Below, in pieces: positions 51,856 to 60,832 of a DNA stretch of 64,000 nt. A model generated the notes under the pieces. It made no database searches, was not told where the DNA came from, and saw only the letters and a program-made list of their open reading frames with translations. A program made the translations under genes and the position numbers. Source of the DNA: Sandaracinaceae bacterium (GTDB lineage: Bacteria; Myxococcota_A; Polyangia; Polyangiales; Houyiibacteriaceae). The stretch covers positions 248,001-312,000 of the forward strand of contig JADJJE010000014.1 in assembly GCA_016706685.1 (NCBI GenBank), written 5' to 3'. Each line of letters starts with the position of its first letter. Within the stretch, counting starts at the first letter, position 1.

Positions 51856-52770
51856 TTGGAAATCGATAGCCGAACACTCAGTCATCTCCAGCAGCTCGAG
51901 GCGGAGAGCATCCAGATCATCCGCGAGGCTGCGGCCGAGTTCGACAAGCCGGTCATGCTCTACAGCATCGGCAAGGACTCCTCGGTGCTGCTGCGCTTGG
52001 CCCTCAAGGCCTTTGCACCAGGGCGCATCCCGTTCCCGCTGCTGCACGTGGACACCACGTGGAAGTTCCGCGAGATGATCTCGTTCCGCGAGCAGATGCA
52101 GAAGCAGTTCGACTTCGACTTGCTCGTGTACACGAACCCTGCCGGGGCTAACGGTGAGATCACGCCGTTCACGCACGGCAGCAACAAGTACACCGGCGTC
52201 ATGAAGACCGACGCGCTCAAGCAGGCCCTCACCAAGTACGGCTTCGACTGCGCCTTCGGTGGTGCCCGCCGCGACGAAGAGAAGTCGCGCGCCAAGGAGC
52301 GGGTTTACTCGTTCCGCGACCGGTTCCAGCAGTGGGACCCGAAGAACCAGCGGCCCGAGCTGTGGAACCTCTACAACGGCAAGATCAACCAGGGCGAGAG
52401 CACGCGCGTGTTCCCGATCTCCAACTGGACCGAGCTGGACGTCTGGCTCTACATCTGGCTCGAGAAGATCCCCGTGCCGTCGCTGTACTTCGCGGCGCCG
52501 CGCCCGGTGGTGGACCGGCAGGGCACCATGATCATGGTCGACGACGACCGCATGCCCTTCGAACCGGGCGAGACGCCGCGTGACGAGGTGGTGCGCTTCC
52601 GCACCCTCGGCTGTTACCCGCTCACGGGCGCGGTGCACTCGCAGGCCGACACGCTGCCCAAGGTCATCCAAGAGATGCTGCTGAACAAGCACTCCGAGCG
52701 GCAGGGTCGCTTGATCGACTCCGACGAGGACGGCTCGATGGAGAAGAAGAAGAAGGAAGGCTACTTCTGA
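51856..52770 (+). CDS. cysD: Sulfate adenylyltransferase subunit 2
   Basis: A 304-residue ATP sulfurylase subunit. It makes adenylyl sulphate (APS) with CysN. The PP-loop reads YSIGKDSSV; typical blocks are HVDTTWKF, GGARRDEEKSRAKERV and FRTLGCYPLTGAV. It begins with a TTG codon: GAGG lies seven bases upstream, and no ATG fits the conserved N-terminus (LQQLEAESIQIIREAAAEF). The lysine-rich C-terminus (EKKKKEGYF) is normal for the family. Its stop overlaps the cysN start by one base (TGATG). Confidence 0.96.
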   Translation: MEIDSRTLSHLQQLEAESIQIIREAAAEFDKPVMLYSIGKDSSVLLRLALKAFAPGRIPFPLLHVDTTWKFREMISFREQMQKQFDFDLLVYTNPAGANGEITPFTHGSNKYTGVMKTDALKQALTKYGFDCAFGGARRDEEKSRAKERVYSFRDRFQQWDPKNQRPELWNLYNGKINQGESTRVFPISNWTELDVWLYIWLEKIPVPSLYFAAPRPVVDRQGTMIMVDDDRMPFEPGETPRDEVVRFRTLGCYPLTGAVHSQADTLPKVIQEMLLNKHSERQGRLIDSDEDGSMEKKKKEGYF

Positions 52771-54623
52771 TGTCGGACTTCCACGAAAAGGACCTGATCG
52801 CGGCGGACATCGAGGGCTACCTCGAGAAGTACCGGGGCAAGGAGCTCTGCCGCTTCGTCGCGATCGGCTCGGTGGACGACGGCAAGTCCACGCTCATCGG
52901 CCGCCTGCTGTACGACACGGGCATGGTCTTCGAGGACCAGCTGGCGGCGCTCGAGAAGGGCAAGCGCCTCGACGACGGCAGCATCGACCTCTCGCTGCTC
53001 ACCGACGGGCTCACCGCCGAGCGCGAGCAGGGCATCACCATCGACGTGGCCTACCGCTACTTCTCCACCGAGAAGCGCAAGTTCATCATCGCCGACACGC
53101 CGGGGCACGTGCAGTACACGCGCAACATGGTGACCGGCGCCTCCACGGCCAACGTGGCGCTGATCCTGATCGACGCGCGCAAGGGCGTGCTCGAGCAGTC
53201 GCGGCGGCACGCGTTCGTGGCCTCGCTGCTGGGCATCCCGCACCTCGCCGTGTGCATCAACAAGATGGACCTGGTGGACTTCTCAGAAGAGGTGTTCGAT
53301 CAGATCAGCGCCGACTTCCACGCCTACGCGGCGAGCATGAAGCTGGCGTTCAAGACCATCACGTGCTTCCCGGTGAGCGCGAAGAACGGCGACAACTGCG
53401 TCACCAAGAGCCCGGCCACGCCGTGGTACCAGGGCCAGAGCGTGCTCGCCCACCTCGAGACGGTGCCGGTGGCGCAGGACCGCGACCTCGAGCACTTCCG
53501 CTTCCCGGTGCAGTACGTCATCCGCCCGAACCTGGACTACCGCGGGTTCGCGGGCGAGATCGCGAGCGGCGTGGTGAAGAAGGGCGACACGCTGGTGTCG
53601 CTGCCGTCGGGTCGGTCGTCGAAGGTGAAGGCCATCGACGTGTACGAGGGCGAGCTCGAGGAGGCCTTCACGCCGCAGTCGGTGACCATTCGGCTCGAGG
53701 ACGAGATCGACGTGAGCCGCGGCGACATGCTGGTGCACGCGCACGACCTGCCGCACGTGCGCCGCACGTTCGACGCCTACGTGGTGTGGATGAACGAGAC
53801 GCCGCTCGACCGCGAGAAGAGCTACCTCATCAAGCACACCACGCAGTACGTGCGGGCCGAGGTACGCGACCTGCACTTCAAGGTGGACATGGGCTCGCTC
53901 GAGAACGTGCCGGCCGAGACGCTGGGGCTCAACGACATCGGCAAGGTCACGCTGGCCTGCCGCCGCGCCGTGTACTTCGACCCCTACCGCCAGAACCGCG
54001 CTACCGGCGCGTTCATCATCGTGGACTCGCTCACCAACAGCACGGTGGGCGCGGGCATGATCGCGGGCGAGCGGGGCGAAGCCTCGCAGGGCCTCGACGC
54101 GGCGCTGGCCGAGCTGCGCGCCGGGTCCAGCATGATGCCCAAGACGCAGGTCAGCCCACGCGAGCGCTTGGAGCGCTTGGGCCAGAAGGGCGCCACCGTG
54201 TGGCTCACCGGTTTGCCGGGCTCGGGCCGCTGGACGCTGGCCTACGCCATCGAGCGTGCGCTCTTCGATCTGGGCCGCGCCGCCACCGTGGTGGATCCCA
54301 CCGACGAGTCGCTCGAGACCATGATCACGGCGTGCAAGGCCTGCACGGACGCGGGCCTGGTCACGGTCTGCGCCTTCCCGGCGTACACGCCGGGCGACCG
54401 CGAGCGCTTGCGTCACCACATCGGCGACGACCGCGTGGTGCAGGTGTTCGTGGACACCGACCTCGAGCTCTGCAAGCAGCGCCGCCCCGAGGCGGACTTC
54501 GCTGGCTTCACGCGCCCGGAGAACGCCGACGTGGCCGTGGGCCTCGATAAGATGCGCATCGACGAGGCCGTCAAGTTGGTGATCGACGCCCTCGAGGCGC
54601 GTGGTCAGTTCCGCGCGGGTTGA
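52770..54623 (+). CDS. cysN: Sulfate adenylyltransferase subunit 1 with degenerate APS kinase-like C-terminal domain
   Basis: A 617-residue protein. Residues 1-430 are the GTPase CysN: G1 GSVDDGKSTL, G3 DTPGHVQYTRNM, G4 NKMDL, then EF-Tu-like domains. From about 470 it has a CysC-shaped domain, but Walker A reads GLPGSGRWT (481-489), with Arg487 and Trp488 in place of Lys and Ser/Thr. The segment expected to hold the phospho-Ser loop reads CAFPAYTPGDRERLR, and the FTGI motif is missing (FAGFTRPE). So the GTPase half should work, while APS kinase activity is doubtful. No other cysC, cysH or cysK is in the window. A weak terminator follows. Confidence 0.92.
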   Translation: MSDFHEKDLIAADIEGYLEKYRGKELCRFVAIGSVDDGKSTLIGRLLYDTGMVFEDQLAALEKGKRLDDGSIDLSLLTDGLTAEREQGITIDVAYRYFSTEKRKFIIADTPGHVQYTRNMVTGASTANVALILIDARKGVLEQSRRHAFVASLLGIPHLAVCINKMDLVDFSEEVFDQISADFHAYAASMKLAFKTITCFPVSAKNGDNCVTKSPATPWYQGQSVLAHLETVPVAQDRDLEHFRFPVQYVIRPNLDYRGFAGEIASGVVKKGDTLVSLPSGRSSKVKAIDVYEGELEEAFTPQSVTIRLEDEIDVSRGDMLVHAHDLPHVRRTFDAYVVWMNETPLDREKSYLIKHTTQYVRAEVRDLHFKVDMGSLENVPAETLGLNDIGKVTLACRRAVYFDPYRQNRATGAFIIVDSLTNSTVGAGMIAGERGEASQGLDAALAELRAGSSMMPKTQVSPRERLERLGQKGATVWLTGLPGSGRWTLAYAIERALFDLGRAATVVDPTDESLETMITACKACTDAGLVTVCAFPAYTPGDRERLRHHIGDDRVVQVFVDTDLELCKQRRPEADFAGFTRPENADVAVGLDKMRIDEAVKLVIDALEARGQFRAG

Positions 54624-54637
54624 CCGCCTCCCACCTG

Positions 54638-54660
54638 GCGTGCAATTTCCCGCACGCTTT
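54638..54660 (+). terminator. Weak hairpin terminator after cysN
   Basis: GCGTGC (54638-54643) and GCACGC (54652-54657) pair perfectly around an 8-nt loop and are followed by TTT. The U-tract is only three bases. It lies 15 bp after the cysN stop and before the metK promoter region. Confidence 0.45.
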
Positions 54661-54672
54661 GCTCCTGCAACC

Positions 54673-54698
54673 GAGCTCACTGAGCTCACAACGCTCAC
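54673..54698. promoter_or_regulatory. Triplicated GAGCTCAC motif before metK
   Basis: GAGCTCAC at 54673-54680 and 54682-54689, and GCTCAC at 54693-54698, spaced 9-11 bp. It is a possible helical-phase operator array in the metK leader. No riboswitch of a known SAM class could be recognised in the 97-bp region. No family for the binder is proposed. Confidence 0.3.
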
Positions 54699-54720
54699 TT
54701 CGAGCCCGGTAATACGCATC

Positions 54721-55899
54721 ATGGCTGGACAGCTCTTCACCTCCGAGTCCGTCACCGAAGGACACCCCGACAAGGTCTGCGACAAGGTCAGCGACGCCGT
54801 GCTGGACGCGATCCTCGCTCAGGACCCGCGCGCCCGCGTGGCCTGTGAGACCATGGTCAAGACGGGCTACGCCATCATCGCAGGTGAGATCACCTCGAAG
54901 GCCGTGGTCGACTACCCCACCGTCATCCGCAAGGCCATCCGTGAGATCGGCTACACGAGCTCGGAGATGGGCTTCGACGCCGACACCTGCGCCGTGCTCT
55001 GCGCGGTGGAGCAGCAGTCGCCCGACATCAGCCAGGGCGTGGACGTGGGCAAGGGGCTCGACAAGGAGCAGGGCGCCGGCGACCAGGGCCTCATGTTCGG
55101 GTTCGCCGTCAGCGAGACCAAGACGCTGATGCCGCTGCCCATCGACTTGGCCCACAAGCTCGCCAAGAAGCTCACCGATGTTCGCAAGAAGAACGTGGTG
55201 GACTTCCTGCGCCCCGACGGGAAGACCCAGGTCACCATCGAGTACGACGGTGACAAGCCCGTGCGCGTGGACGCCGTGGTGGTCTCCTCGCAGCACTCCG
55301 ACACCGTGAAGCACAAGGACCTCTACGCCGCCATCCTCGAGGAGGTCATCCTGCCGGTGCTCCCGAAGTCGATGGTGGACAAGAAGACCAAGTTCCACAT
55401 CAACCCCACGGGCCGCTTCGTGGTGGGTGGTCCCTGCGGTGACGCGGGCCTCACGGGTCGCAAGATCATCGTGGACACCTACGGCGGCATGGGTCGCCAC
55501 GGCGGCGGCGCGTTCAGCGGCAAGGACCCCAGCAAGGTGGACCGCAGCGCCGCGTACTTCGGCCGCTACGTCGCGAAGAACATCGTGGCCTCCGGCCTCG
55601 CCACCCGCTGCGAAGTGCAGGTGGCCTACGCCATCGGCGTCGCGCGTCCCATGGGCGTCTACGTGACCACCTTCGGCACGGGCGTCATCGCCGACGAGAA
55701 GATCGCCAAGGCCGTGCGCAGCCTGTTCGACTTCCGCCCGGCGGCCCTCATCGAGACGCTGGACCTGCTGCGTCCCATCTACAGCCCGACGGCAGCCTAC
55801 GGTCACTTCGGCCGCACCGAGAAGACGTTCACCTGGGAGCGGACCGACCGCGCCGAGGAGCTCGCCGAGCTAGTGCCCACCAAGGCCAAGAAGAACTGA
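54721..55899 (+). CDS. metK: S-adenosylmethionine synthase
   Basis: A 392-residue SAM synthetase: it makes SAM from Met and ATP. Motifs are ESVTEGHPDKVCD (His15-type ATP site), GAGDQGLMFG, GGPCGDAGLTGRK and GRHGGGAFSGKDPSKVDRS. Domain order and length are standard. The start lacks a strong ribosome site; the ATG at 54721 gives the conserved N-terminal LFTSESV. SAM made here feeds methyltransferases, including WspC, though it is a general housekeeping enzyme. Confidence 0.98.
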   Translation: MAGQLFTSESVTEGHPDKVCDKVSDAVLDAILAQDPRARVACETMVKTGYAIIAGEITSKAVVDYPTVIRKAIREIGYTSSEMGFDADTCAVLCAVEQQSPDISQGVDVGKGLDKEQGAGDQGLMFGFAVSETKTLMPLPIDLAHKLAKKLTDVRKKNVVDFLRPDGKTQVTIEYDGDKPVRVDAVVVSSQHSDTVKHKDLYAAILEEVILPVLPKSMVDKKTKFHINPTGRFVVGGPCGDAGLTGRKIIVDTYGGMGRHGGGAFSGKDPSKVDRSAAYFGRYVAKNIVASGLATRCEVQVAYAIGVARPMGVYVTTFGTGVIADEKIAKAVRSLFDFRPAALIETLDLLRPIYSPTAAYGHFGRTEKTFTWERTDRAEELAELVPTKAKKN

Positions 55900-56061
55900 C
55901 TCCCCGAGAGGCCGCCAAATCGCCCGGGCGCGGCTTACGTCCTCGCGGCAGGGCTCGAAATGCAGGAGCATTCCTTCGCCCTGTCGCTGCGGGCGCGCTC
56001 GCGCTCGGACGATTTTTCGGCCCCTCGGAGCAAGCTCGCGGCGCGTGCTAGATTCTGACTC

Positions 56062-57399
56062 ATGACGTCTTCGCCAACGGGACAGATCGCTGGTTGGGGT
56101 CGACACAGCGTCGCCGGCGTCGAGGTTCGGTCCGAGGACCTCGAGCGAGCTAGTCGTGACGTGCCGCTCTCGCGAGGGCTCGGTCGCAGCTACGGCGACG
56201 CCTCGCTGCCGGCGGCCGACCGTCCGCGCGCGCTCAACACCACGCTGGCGGACCGCATCCTCGGTTTCGACGAGCAGACCGGGGTGCTGCACGCCGAGGC
56301 AGGCCTCTCGCTCGAGGAGATGAACCGGCTCTTCCTTCCGCGCCGCTGGTTCACCCCCGTCACGCCCGGCACCAAGTACGTGACCCTGGGCGGCATGGTC
56401 GCCTCCGACGTGCACGGCAAGGGGCAGCACCGCCAGGGTTGCTTCGGGCACCACGTGCTCGCGCTGCGCATGCGCGTGGCTGATGGGCGCGTGCTGGTTT
56501 GTGGTCCCGACCAGGAGCGCGAGCTGTTCCTGGCCACCGTGGGCGGCATGGGTCTCACCGGTCACATCCTCGAGGTCACCGTGCGCATGCAGCGCGTGCC
56601 GTCGCCCTGGATCGTGCAGCGATCGGAGCGCATCCCCAACCTGGATGCCTTCCTGGCTGGCCTCGAGCGCGCCGCCGAAGAGTGGCCCTACACCGTGGGC
56701 TGGATCGACTGCCTGGCGCAGGGCGCGTCCATGGGCCGCGGCAACCTCATCTCGGGCCGGTGGGCCACCCCCGAGGAGGCGCCCGCAGACCCCCCGAAGC
56801 CCGGTCGGCGCTTCCAGCTGAGCTTCGACTACCCCAGCTGGGTGCTCAACCGCGCCAGCATCGCCGCTTTCAACGAGCTGAAGTACCGCAGCCAGCTGCG
56901 CGCGAGCAGCGACTCCGTGGTGGACCCGGAGGGCTTCTTCTACCCGCTCGACCGCATCCGGCACTGGAACCGGTTGTATGGGACGCGCGGCTTCACGCAG
57001 TACCAGTGCGTGCTCCCGCGCGAGGCGGGTCCGCAGGCCGTCCACCGGCTCATGAGCACCCTCACCCAGCGCGGCGGGGCCTCGTTCCTGGCGGTCATCA
57101 AGGACTTCGGGCGGGACGGCGCGGGCATGATCTCGTTCCCGCGGCCCGGCATCACGCTCGCTCTCGACATCCCCCTGCGCGATGACACGCAAGCCCTGGT
57201 GGATGCCCTGAACCAACAGGTCATCGCCGACGGCGGGCGCGTCTACCTGACCAAGGACTCGCTCACCCGGGCGGACGACTTCCGCCGCATGGACGGCGCG
57301 CGTGTGGACGCCTTCAACGCGGTCCGCGACCGCTGGGATCCCGAGCGGCGCTTCAAGAGCGCCCTGTCGGTGCGCCTGCTGGGCGACCGCCTTTCCTGA
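56062..57399 (+). CDS. FAD-binding oxidoreductase (DprE1-like)
   Basis: A 445-residue flavoprotein with the PCMH FAD-binding domain: RGLGRSYGDAS, PVTPGTKYVTLGGMVASDVHGKG in two parts around the pyrophosphate loop, and VGGMGLTGHILEVT. The substrate domain has YPSWVLNRASIAAFNELKY. The overall pattern is that of decaprenylphosphoryl-ribose 2-epimerase subunit DprE1 of mycobacteria, but no DprE2-like reductase is adjacent, so it may act on another polyprenyl sugar. TAGATT (56049-56054) ends seven bases before the ATG; the transcript is probably leaderless. Substrate assignment is uncertain. Confidence 0.82.
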   Translation: MTSSPTGQIAGWGRHSVAGVEVRSEDLERASRDVPLSRGLGRSYGDASLPAADRPRALNTTLADRILGFDEQTGVLHAEAGLSLEEMNRLFLPRRWFTPVTPGTKYVTLGGMVASDVHGKGQHRQGCFGHHVLALRMRVADGRVLVCGPDQERELFLATVGGMGLTGHILEVTVRMQRVPSPWIVQRSERIPNLDAFLAGLERAAEEWPYTVGWIDCLAQGASMGRGNLISGRWATPEEAPADPPKPGRRFQLSFDYPSWVLNRASIAAFNELKYRSQLRASSDSVVDPEGFFYPLDRIRHWNRLYGTRGFTQYQCVLPREAGPQAVHRLMSTLTQRGGASFLAVIKDFGRDGAGMISFPRPGITLALDIPLRDDTQALVDALNQQVIADGGRVYLTKDSLTRADDFRRMDGARVDAFNAVRDRWDPERRFKSALSVRLLGDRLS

Positions 57400-57425
57400 C
57401 CGGAAATGGGTACACTCTCGGCTGG

Positions 57426-59588
57426 ATGCGCACCTGCCCTCGCTGCCAGGAATCGTTCGGCCCGACCTTCATCGGCTGTAAGCAGGTGGGCTGCCCGATG
57501 CGGACGCCGATGGACCCCAACCTGGGGAAGACCGTCGGTGGGCGTTACCGCCTGATCTCGCGGCTGGGCAGCGGTGGCATGTCCACGGTCTATCTGGCGC
57601 GGCACGTGCTCATCGAGCGCCTGGTGGCTGTGAAGACGCTGCGCCGTGACCTGGCGCGCGAGACGGTCCAGCGCGACCGCTTCCTGCGCGAGGCGCGCGC
57701 CGTGAACCGCGTGAACCACGACAACATCGTCGAGATCACGGACTTCGGTGAGACCGACGAGGGCCTCGTCTTCCTGGTCATGGAGTACGTCCCGGGGGAC
57801 TCGCTGCTCTCGGCCATGGCGGGTGGTGCCATGCCGGCGGTGGCCGTGCTGGACCTCGCGTTCCAGGTGGGGTCGGCGCTCGCGCGCGCGCATCAGATGG
57901 GCGTCATCCACCGGGATCTCAAGCCCGAGAACATCCTGTTGGTGCCGCGCAAGGGCGCCCTGCCGCACGTGAAGCTGCTGGACTTCGGCATCGCGAAGAT
58001 CATGGACGCGCCGTCGCTCACCGGCAGCCAGCAGATCTTCGGTACCCCGGGCTACATCGCGCCCGAGTACATCAAGGGCAACGAGCTGGACGGCCGGGCC
58101 GACCTCTACTCGCTCGGCGTCATCCTGTACGAGATGGCCACGCTCGCGCTGCCGTTCGACTACGAGTACCCGGGCGACCTGCTGGTGAAGCACGTGACCG
58201 ACTTGCCGGTGCCGCCACGGCAACGCCGCCCCGAGGTGGACCCGGCGCTCGAGGCGCTGATCCTGCGCTGCCTAGAGAAGGACCCCGACCAGCGCTTCCG
58301 GGACGCCTACCACTTCGTGGAAGAGGTGACGCGCTGCCGTGAGCGCATCGGCTCCGACGACAGCTGGGGGAGCCTCGGCAGCACTCAGTCTGCCCCGCTA
58401 CCACTGCCTGCTTCGCCTTCACCTGTCGCCCCCGCAGAGCGCGACGACGTCAACACGGCGCTGAGCGACCGGCCTCCACGGCGCGGGGCGGCGCCTCGCT
58501 TCCTCGACGCCACCGTCATCGAAGGCGGCACGGGCATTCCCTCTCGGTCCCCCGCGGAGCCCACACAGAGCACATCCCCAGCGGGTCCCGCCCCCGCTGC
58601 TGCGGTCACCAAGCCGTCGGCCACTGACGACGTGCTCCCCGCGCCGGCCTTGCGTGGCAGCGCCCCCTTCCTCAAGACGCTGCTCGGACCGGCTTCTGCG
58701 CCTCCCGCCGCCATGCCTGCGCCCGCTGCCGAGGCGCCTGCGATTCCGCTCGAGGACTTCCTCGACCGCACCGTGGCGTTCGACACGCGCGACGACACCG
58801 AGGTGGAGCGGGTGTCCATCCACGACCAGCCCGTGCGTCCGGTGACCAGCACCTACGAGCGTCCGGTCATCCCGTCCGAGCCGAACGACGTGGCGTTGTC
58901 CATCGAGATCGAGCTACCGCCCGGCGTCGAGGTGCCGCGTACGGCCGACAGCGTGGAAGACATCGGCCTCTTGGGGACCCGGCGCTGGCGCGACCGCTAC
59001 ACAGCGCTTTCCCACGCGGTCGAGGAGATCGGCGTCACTCAGCGCGTGCCGGTGGGAATTGCGGAGTGCCTCGCGCACTCGCAGGCGGTGCTGCAGGACA
59101 TCACGCAGCGCGTCGAAGGAGCCGAAGGTCGTCAGCAGCAGATGGAAGAGCTGAGCGACCGCGCTCGCCGAGTGCGCTCGGACTTCGGGGCCCAGCAGGA
59201 CCGCGTCGCCCAGGAGTTCTCGGCGGCTCGCGGAAAGCTGGCCAGCATCCAGACCCACTTCGCGGCGCTGGCCGACGAGCACGAGCGGGCGGCCGAGGCC
59301 GAAAATCGTGGCGCTGGGAAGCCCGGTCGCGCCCTCGGGCTGCGCCACGCCATCCGGGACGTGGAAGACGAGCTGGGCGTCGAACAGCGCCTCTGCAAGA
59401 CGCTCGAAGCCGAGCTGCGCGGCGTCCACGGCGAGATGGAGGCCTGGAGCGAGGCTCACGAGGCCGAGCTGGCGGTGTTGGCCGAGATCAGCACCAAAGA
59501 GCTGCTGCAGTTGGAGGAGCTCATCGAGCGGCTGCGCGGCCCGCTCGACCGGGTGGAGGCCTTCGTGCGTAGCGTCTGGGGGACATGA
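57426..59588 (+). CDS. Ser/Thr protein kinase with N-terminal zinc ribbon and coiled coil
   Basis: A 720-residue kinase. A zinc ribbon (CPRC at 4-7 and GCKQVGC with Cys18 and Cys23) precedes the kinase domain (about 41-300): GSGGMSTVY, VAVKTL, HRDLKPEN, DFGIAK, GTPGYIAPE. A 220-residue Pro/Ala/Thr-rich linker follows, then about 180 residues of Glu/Gln/Leu-rich coiled coil (EGRQQQMEELSDRARRVRSD). There is no TM helix, so it is cytoplasmic. A TACACT box (57411-57416) ends nine bases before the ATG. Such soluble kinases in Myxococcota act in regulatory phospho-networks; the coiled coil may allow dimerisation. Confidence 0.92.
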   Translation: MRTCPRCQESFGPTFIGCKQVGCPMRTPMDPNLGKTVGGRYRLISRLGSGGMSTVYLARHVLIERLVAVKTLRRDLARETVQRDRFLREARAVNRVNHDNIVEITDFGETDEGLVFLVMEYVPGDSLLSAMAGGAMPAVAVLDLAFQVGSALARAHQMGVIHRDLKPENILLVPRKGALPHVKLLDFGIAKIMDAPSLTGSQQIFGTPGYIAPEYIKGNELDGRADLYSLGVILYEMATLALPFDYEYPGDLLVKHVTDLPVPPRQRRPEVDPALEALILRCLEKDPDQRFRDAYHFVEEVTRCRERIGSDDSWGSLGSTQSAPLPLPASPSPVAPAERDDVNTALSDRPPRRGAAPRFLDATVIEGGTGIPSRSPAEPTQSTSPAGPAPAAAVTKPSATDDVLPAPALRGSAPFLKTLLGPASAPPAAMPAPAAEAPAIPLEDFLDRTVAFDTRDDTEVERVSIHDQPVRPVTSTYERPVIPSEPNDVALSIEIELPPGVEVPRTADSVEDIGLLGTRRWRDRYTALSHAVEEIGVTQRVPVGIAECLAHSQAVLQDITQRVEGAEGRQQQMEELSDRARRVRSDFGAQQDRVAQEFSAARGKLASIQTHFAALADEHERAAEAENRGAGKPGRALGLRHAIRDVEDELGVEQRLCKTLEAELRGVHGEMEAWSEAHEAELAVLAEISTKELLQLEELIERLRGPLDRVEAFVRSVWGT

Positions 59589-59658
59589 CGCCGCTCCACA
59601 AAGTCGCGCGTCGCGGTGCGAGCCCCGGCGATGGCTGCTACCCTCCCCGGGCAATTCT

Positions 59659-60819
59659 ATGACGCCCAATCCGATGTCATCAGGTTTCCGCCGGACGGCC
59701 CTCGACCCCCACACGAGTATCCGCCTCGTGCTCGCCACGCTGCTGCTGCTGGCGCACTCTGCGGTGGCGGTCGGCAGCGCAGACGCTCAACGCGGCAGGC
59801 GCCGCCCAGCGCCCCCGGCCGAGGTGGTCGAGGTGCCGGGTGAGGCCTCGCAGCGCGCCGCGCAGGCCGCGTTCGCAGCGGGTGAGTTCGCCGAGGCGGA
59901 GCGCCTCTTCGCGCAGTCGTTCACAGAGTCCCAGAATGCCATCGTGCTCATCGGGCTGGCCGACGCGCGCGAGCGACAGGGCAACGCCGCGGGGGCCGTC
60001 GAGGCGCTGACGCGCTACTTGGCGCTGCGCACCGACGCGCCGGACCGTGCCGCCGTCGAGGCGCGCGTGGCCACCCTGCAGGCGCTGCGCGGCGTGGTGC
60101 TGGTGACCGCCGAGCCACCGGGCGAGGTCTGGCTCGACGGCGAGCGCACCGGCTACGTCACGCCCGTGGAGCTGACGCTCGCGCCGGGGCGGCACGGCAT
60201 CGCGGTCACGCTGCGTGGCGAGATCGTGGCCGAGCACGCGGTCGAGGTGCCTTTCGGTGGCCGCACCTCGCTGAGCTTGGTGGAGGGGCGGGTGGCTGAG
60301 ACAGAGGCAGCGACCGAGACCGTGGCCGAGACGGAGACCGAAACGGAGGCCGTGGCCGAGACGGAGACTGAGCCCGAAGTCGAGGCCGAGGCGGAGACGG
60401 AGACCGCAGCGCTGTCCGGGGATGGGGTGCCCATCGACGAGCCCGCGGCCGAAGACGACGACACGCCCGCCAGCAGTTACCAGCCGCGTCGCGCAGCCGG
60501 CATCAGCGCAGGCATCGCTGCGGGCACCCTGGTGATGGGGACCGTGCTGGGCTTCATGGCGCTCACGGAGCAGTCGGACTTCGACGCGCGGCCCTCTGAC
60601 GCTGCTGCAGACCGCGGTGAGCGCCTCTCGCTCTTCTCCGACGTCATGTTCGGGGTGGCTGGCATCGCAGCCGTGACCTCCATCGTCCTCTACGTCACCG
60701 ACCGCCGCGCTGCCCGGCGCGCCGAGGAAGCCGCCGAGGAAGACGCCACCGCCCGCCTGCGCCTCGTGCCCCTCGCCAGCCGCCGCGGGGCAGGCCTCGG
60801 CGCATCACTCCAGTTCTAG
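59659..60819 (+). CDS. TPR-PEGA membrane protein with Thr-Glu repeat
   Basis: A 386-residue envelope protein. A signal peptide (about 20-43) is followed by a TPR-like region (about 62-140), a PEGA domain (GVVLVTAEPPGEVWLDGERTG, about 145-190), a Thr/Ala-Glu repeat (212-250, ETETETEAVAETETEPE), an acidic linker, and two TM helices (about 281-300, 331-350). The last 30 residues are Arg/Ala-rich. The repeat DNA (60301-60410) uses the same GAG-ACC/ACG hexamers as the arrays at 40.6-40.9 kb. Start ATG follows a TACCCT box (59639-59644). Function unknown; PEGA proteins often associate with surface layers and kinases. Confidence 0.8.
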   Translation: MTPNPMSSGFRRTALDPHTSIRLVLATLLLLAHSAVAVGSADAQRGRRRPAPPAEVVEVPGEASQRAAQAAFAAGEFAEAERLFAQSFTESQNAIVLIGLADARERQGNAAGAVEALTRYLALRTDAPDRAAVEARVATLQALRGVVLVTAEPPGEVWLDGERTGYVTPVELTLAPGRHGIAVTLRGEIVAEHAVEVPFGGRTSLSLVEGRVAETEAATETVAETETETEAVAETETEPEVEAEAETETAALSGDGVPIDEPAAEDDDTPASSYQPRRAAGISAGIAAGTLVMGTVLGFMALTEQSDFDARPSDAAADRGERLSLFSDVMFGVAGIAAVTSIVLYVTDRRAARRAEEAAEEDATARLRLVPLASRRGAGLGASLQF

Positions 60820-60832
60820 GGGGACGCTCACC

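Noticed and set aside
54624..54720. SAM riboswitch before metK
   Set aside because: Only a 6-bp hairpin and a triplicated octamer are present; no core of SAM-I, SAM-II or SAM-IV could be matched.
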